Source of the DNA: Welwitschia mirabilis
Lineage: Eukaryota; Gnetophyta; Gnetopsida; Welwitschiales
Length of the DNA stretch: 33,146 nucleotides
Assembly (NCBI GenBank): GCA_051453625.1
Contig: JBOZIK010000001.1
Location: 53,574,218 to 53,607,363, forward strand
Reading direction: 5' to 3'
Below, piece by piece: positions 31,835 to 33,146 of this stretch. Position numbers and translations under genes: made by a program. Each line of letters starts with the position of its first letter. The first letter of the stretch is position 1. A model generated the notes under the pieces. It was given only the letters and a program-made list of their open reading frames with translations, was not told the origin of the DNA and ran no database searches.

Positions 31835-32070
31835 CTACCGTAAGTGGTTTAGTTCACGTGTTGCCAAATAGTGGGTGCAAAGTTCAAATCTTTTAGTTAT
31901 CAATTTTTTCTAATACTTTTTCCATTAATATATTGATTATTAAAGGATATATTGTGATTTACCTGATGGGTGAGGTAGGGTAGGCCCACTTGCCCCTGGT
32001 TTACTCCACGTGGGAGGCCCAATAGTGACACGTTCATGACAGATGTTTCCCTCGACATTTAAAAAAAAAT
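31835..32070 (+). mobile_element. tRNA-derived SINE
   Basis: A box TGGTTTAGTTC at 31845-31855 and B box GTTCAAATC at 31882-31890 (a full match to GWTCRANNC) are 37 bases apart, as in RNA polymerase III promoters of tRNA genes. A GC-richer body follows (GTAGGGTAGGCCCAC, CCACGTGGGAGGCCC), then an A9 run at 32062-32070. There is no tRNA cloverleaf, so it is not a tRNA gene. SINEs of this kind move using LINE enzymes. No clear target-site duplication was seen. Confidence 0.7.
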
Positions 32071-32099
32071 CAATTGTAATAAATGAGTCACAGTGGAAA

Positions 32100-32520
32100 C
32101 TTGGCCTATTAATAATTTAGTGCCGTACAAACTTTAAATGCGAGTCCGTTGTATTGAGCTATTAAATTGGAAGCATGTGCAACGGAGACGGACGTGCTTA
32201 GCATGAGATATGACAACGAGTCACCCTTATCTCCTTTCTTTCTTCTGCAAACGCACATGATCATCTTTTATTTCGCCACATGCATTCATTGACCCCTCTT
32301 CCTCTCTTGCAGACTTCCAAGGACACATACATATCCCATTCCCATGACACAACACGTATCCTCCTCCTCAATTGCGTACGCATTTCTCCCAGCCGCCCTC
32401 CCATCCACGCTGGTAGTCAGTGTTGTATGCCTTCTAATTATAATTATAATTATAGAGATTAGTACATAAAAAGGACAAGCAACCCTGGCAGAAACATCGA
32501 AGTGAACAGAAAGATACAAA
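32100..32520 (+). promoter_or_regulatory. Possible promoter region of a gene beyond the window
   Basis: The stretch is richer in G+C and CpG than its surroundings and carries several ACGT cores (GGACGTGC, ACACGTATCC) and GAGTCA-type motifs (32081-32089, 32218-32224). It ends in an AATTATAATTATAATTATAG tract, a TATA-like ACATAAAAAGG at 32464-32474, and a non-repetitive leader-like segment. No start codon with a coding frame follows by 33146. The call rests on composition and could be wrong. Confidence 0.25.
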
Positions 32521-33146
32521 CTTACTTAATGTTATCAAAGATTTGCCAGTGAACATTCAATACTTGCAGTGATCAGAATTAGCAGATTCTCCATGTTTTC
32601 ATGTTTAATTGGTTCTTTTAGTATTCATAGTTAACAGGTTTCCCACTTGCACATTTTTATGGGTGCTTTAAATATGTTTTTAGGCATTTTGAATAGGAAT
32701 AATGATCAATTTGGATATCTTTAAATTTCAAAGGTAAAAGATTAAAATTAATCATAATTTGAATCAAATTTGAGTAATTATAAAGTATTTAATAAAGCAC
32801 TAGAGGACAAGGCATTAGAGGATAAAGAACTAGAGCATAAAGAATTAGCTCTTTTTTAATGCATTTTCTTCTTTAAGTTTATGAACTTAGATTGACTAAC
32901 TCTGTACCTTGTGTGTTTGCTTACCATTATTTGAGATTTTTTTGAGATCTAATTTATAGATTAGGTAACTTTAACACATAAGACAACATTTTGCCATCAT
33001 TATTGAGGAGGCACTCAAGATTTCTAGGAAGAAAATGACTCTTTAAAAGATTAGGTTCTACATCCTACCTTAAAAGTAAGGTGATATTATTCTTTGAACG
33101 TGTTATGTTCTTTTGGTGTTTTATAATAGTACTGAGTTTTGAGTTT
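32521..33146. other. AT-rich DNA at the right edge, nothing recognised
   Basis: No open frame or terminal repeat is seen. A short local repeat (CTAGAGGACAAGGCATTAGAG and relatives, 32801-32846) is three copies of a ~15-bp unit. If the 32.1-32.5 kb block is a promoter, this could be an intron in a 5' UTR. Confidence 0.3.

Noticed and set aside
31845-31890. A tRNA gene
   Set aside because: A and B boxes are present but no acceptor stem or cloverleaf can be formed, and a SINE body with an A-rich tail follows.

Overview
The window looks like nuclear DNA of a vascular plant, most likely a gymnosperm or another large-genome plant. The pointers are a plant laccase with introns at plant-type positions, very AT-rich intergenic DNA, and old, heavily decayed Athila-type Ty3/Gypsy and LINE elements. 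Species cannot be told from the sequence. No rRNA or tRNA gene was found, and no complete gene other than what can be seen of the laccase.

Left edge (1-1.9 kb): the 3' three quarters of a laccase gene on the + strand, with exons 73-317, 412-540 and 611-1779. The reading frame is open to a normal stop and a polyadenylation signal follows. All visible copper motifs are present. It is unusual in having no intron in its long last exon, a Met at the T1 axial position, and a 28-residue tail after the usual C-terminal Cys. The gene's first exons lie outside the window.

1.9-9.1 kb: repeat-derived, AT-rich DNA. It holds a degenerate ~110-bp tandem repeat followed by a TATA-like box and a Met-tRNA-type primer-site-like sequence (about 2.0-2.5 kb). 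After this come an isolated GC-richer island (3.0-3.7 kb), a small coding-like minus-strand stretch (3.69-4.1 kb), a second ~115-bp tandem repeat (5.25-5.55 kb), an LTR-like relic (6.8-7.6 kb) and a nine-copy array of a 24-bp unit (7.87-8.22 kb).

9.1-20.8 kb: one decayed Athila-like Ty3/Gypsy retrotransposon on the minus strand. Reading right to left it shows the 5' LTR, a tRNA-Asp-type PBS, gag with a zinc knuckle, protease, reverse transcriptase, RNase H, integrase, a long 3' region with an unrecognised coding remnant, a polypurine tract and the 3' LTR. Stops, frameshifts, a microsatellite inside RNase H and mutated catalytic residues show it is dead. Five 100-N assembly gaps fall inside it, each flanked by the same sequence on both sides.

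20.8-33.1 kb: AT-rich DNA with little recognisable content, a degenerate ~65-bp minisatellite (24.8-25.5 kb), a decayed LINE on the minus strand (about 27.9-30.0 kb, with a possible ORF1-like remnant at 26.7-27.2 kb), a second LTR-like relic (30.0-30.8 kb) related to the one at 6.8-7.6 kb, a tRNA-derived SINE (31.84-32.07 kb) and a GC-richer stretch at 32.1-32.5 kb that may be a promoter.

I did not find a new biological system. The points most worth following are the laccase's structural oddities, the ordered 24-bp array, the recurring TCATC/GATGA palindromes of the Athila element, and the gap-flanking duplications.
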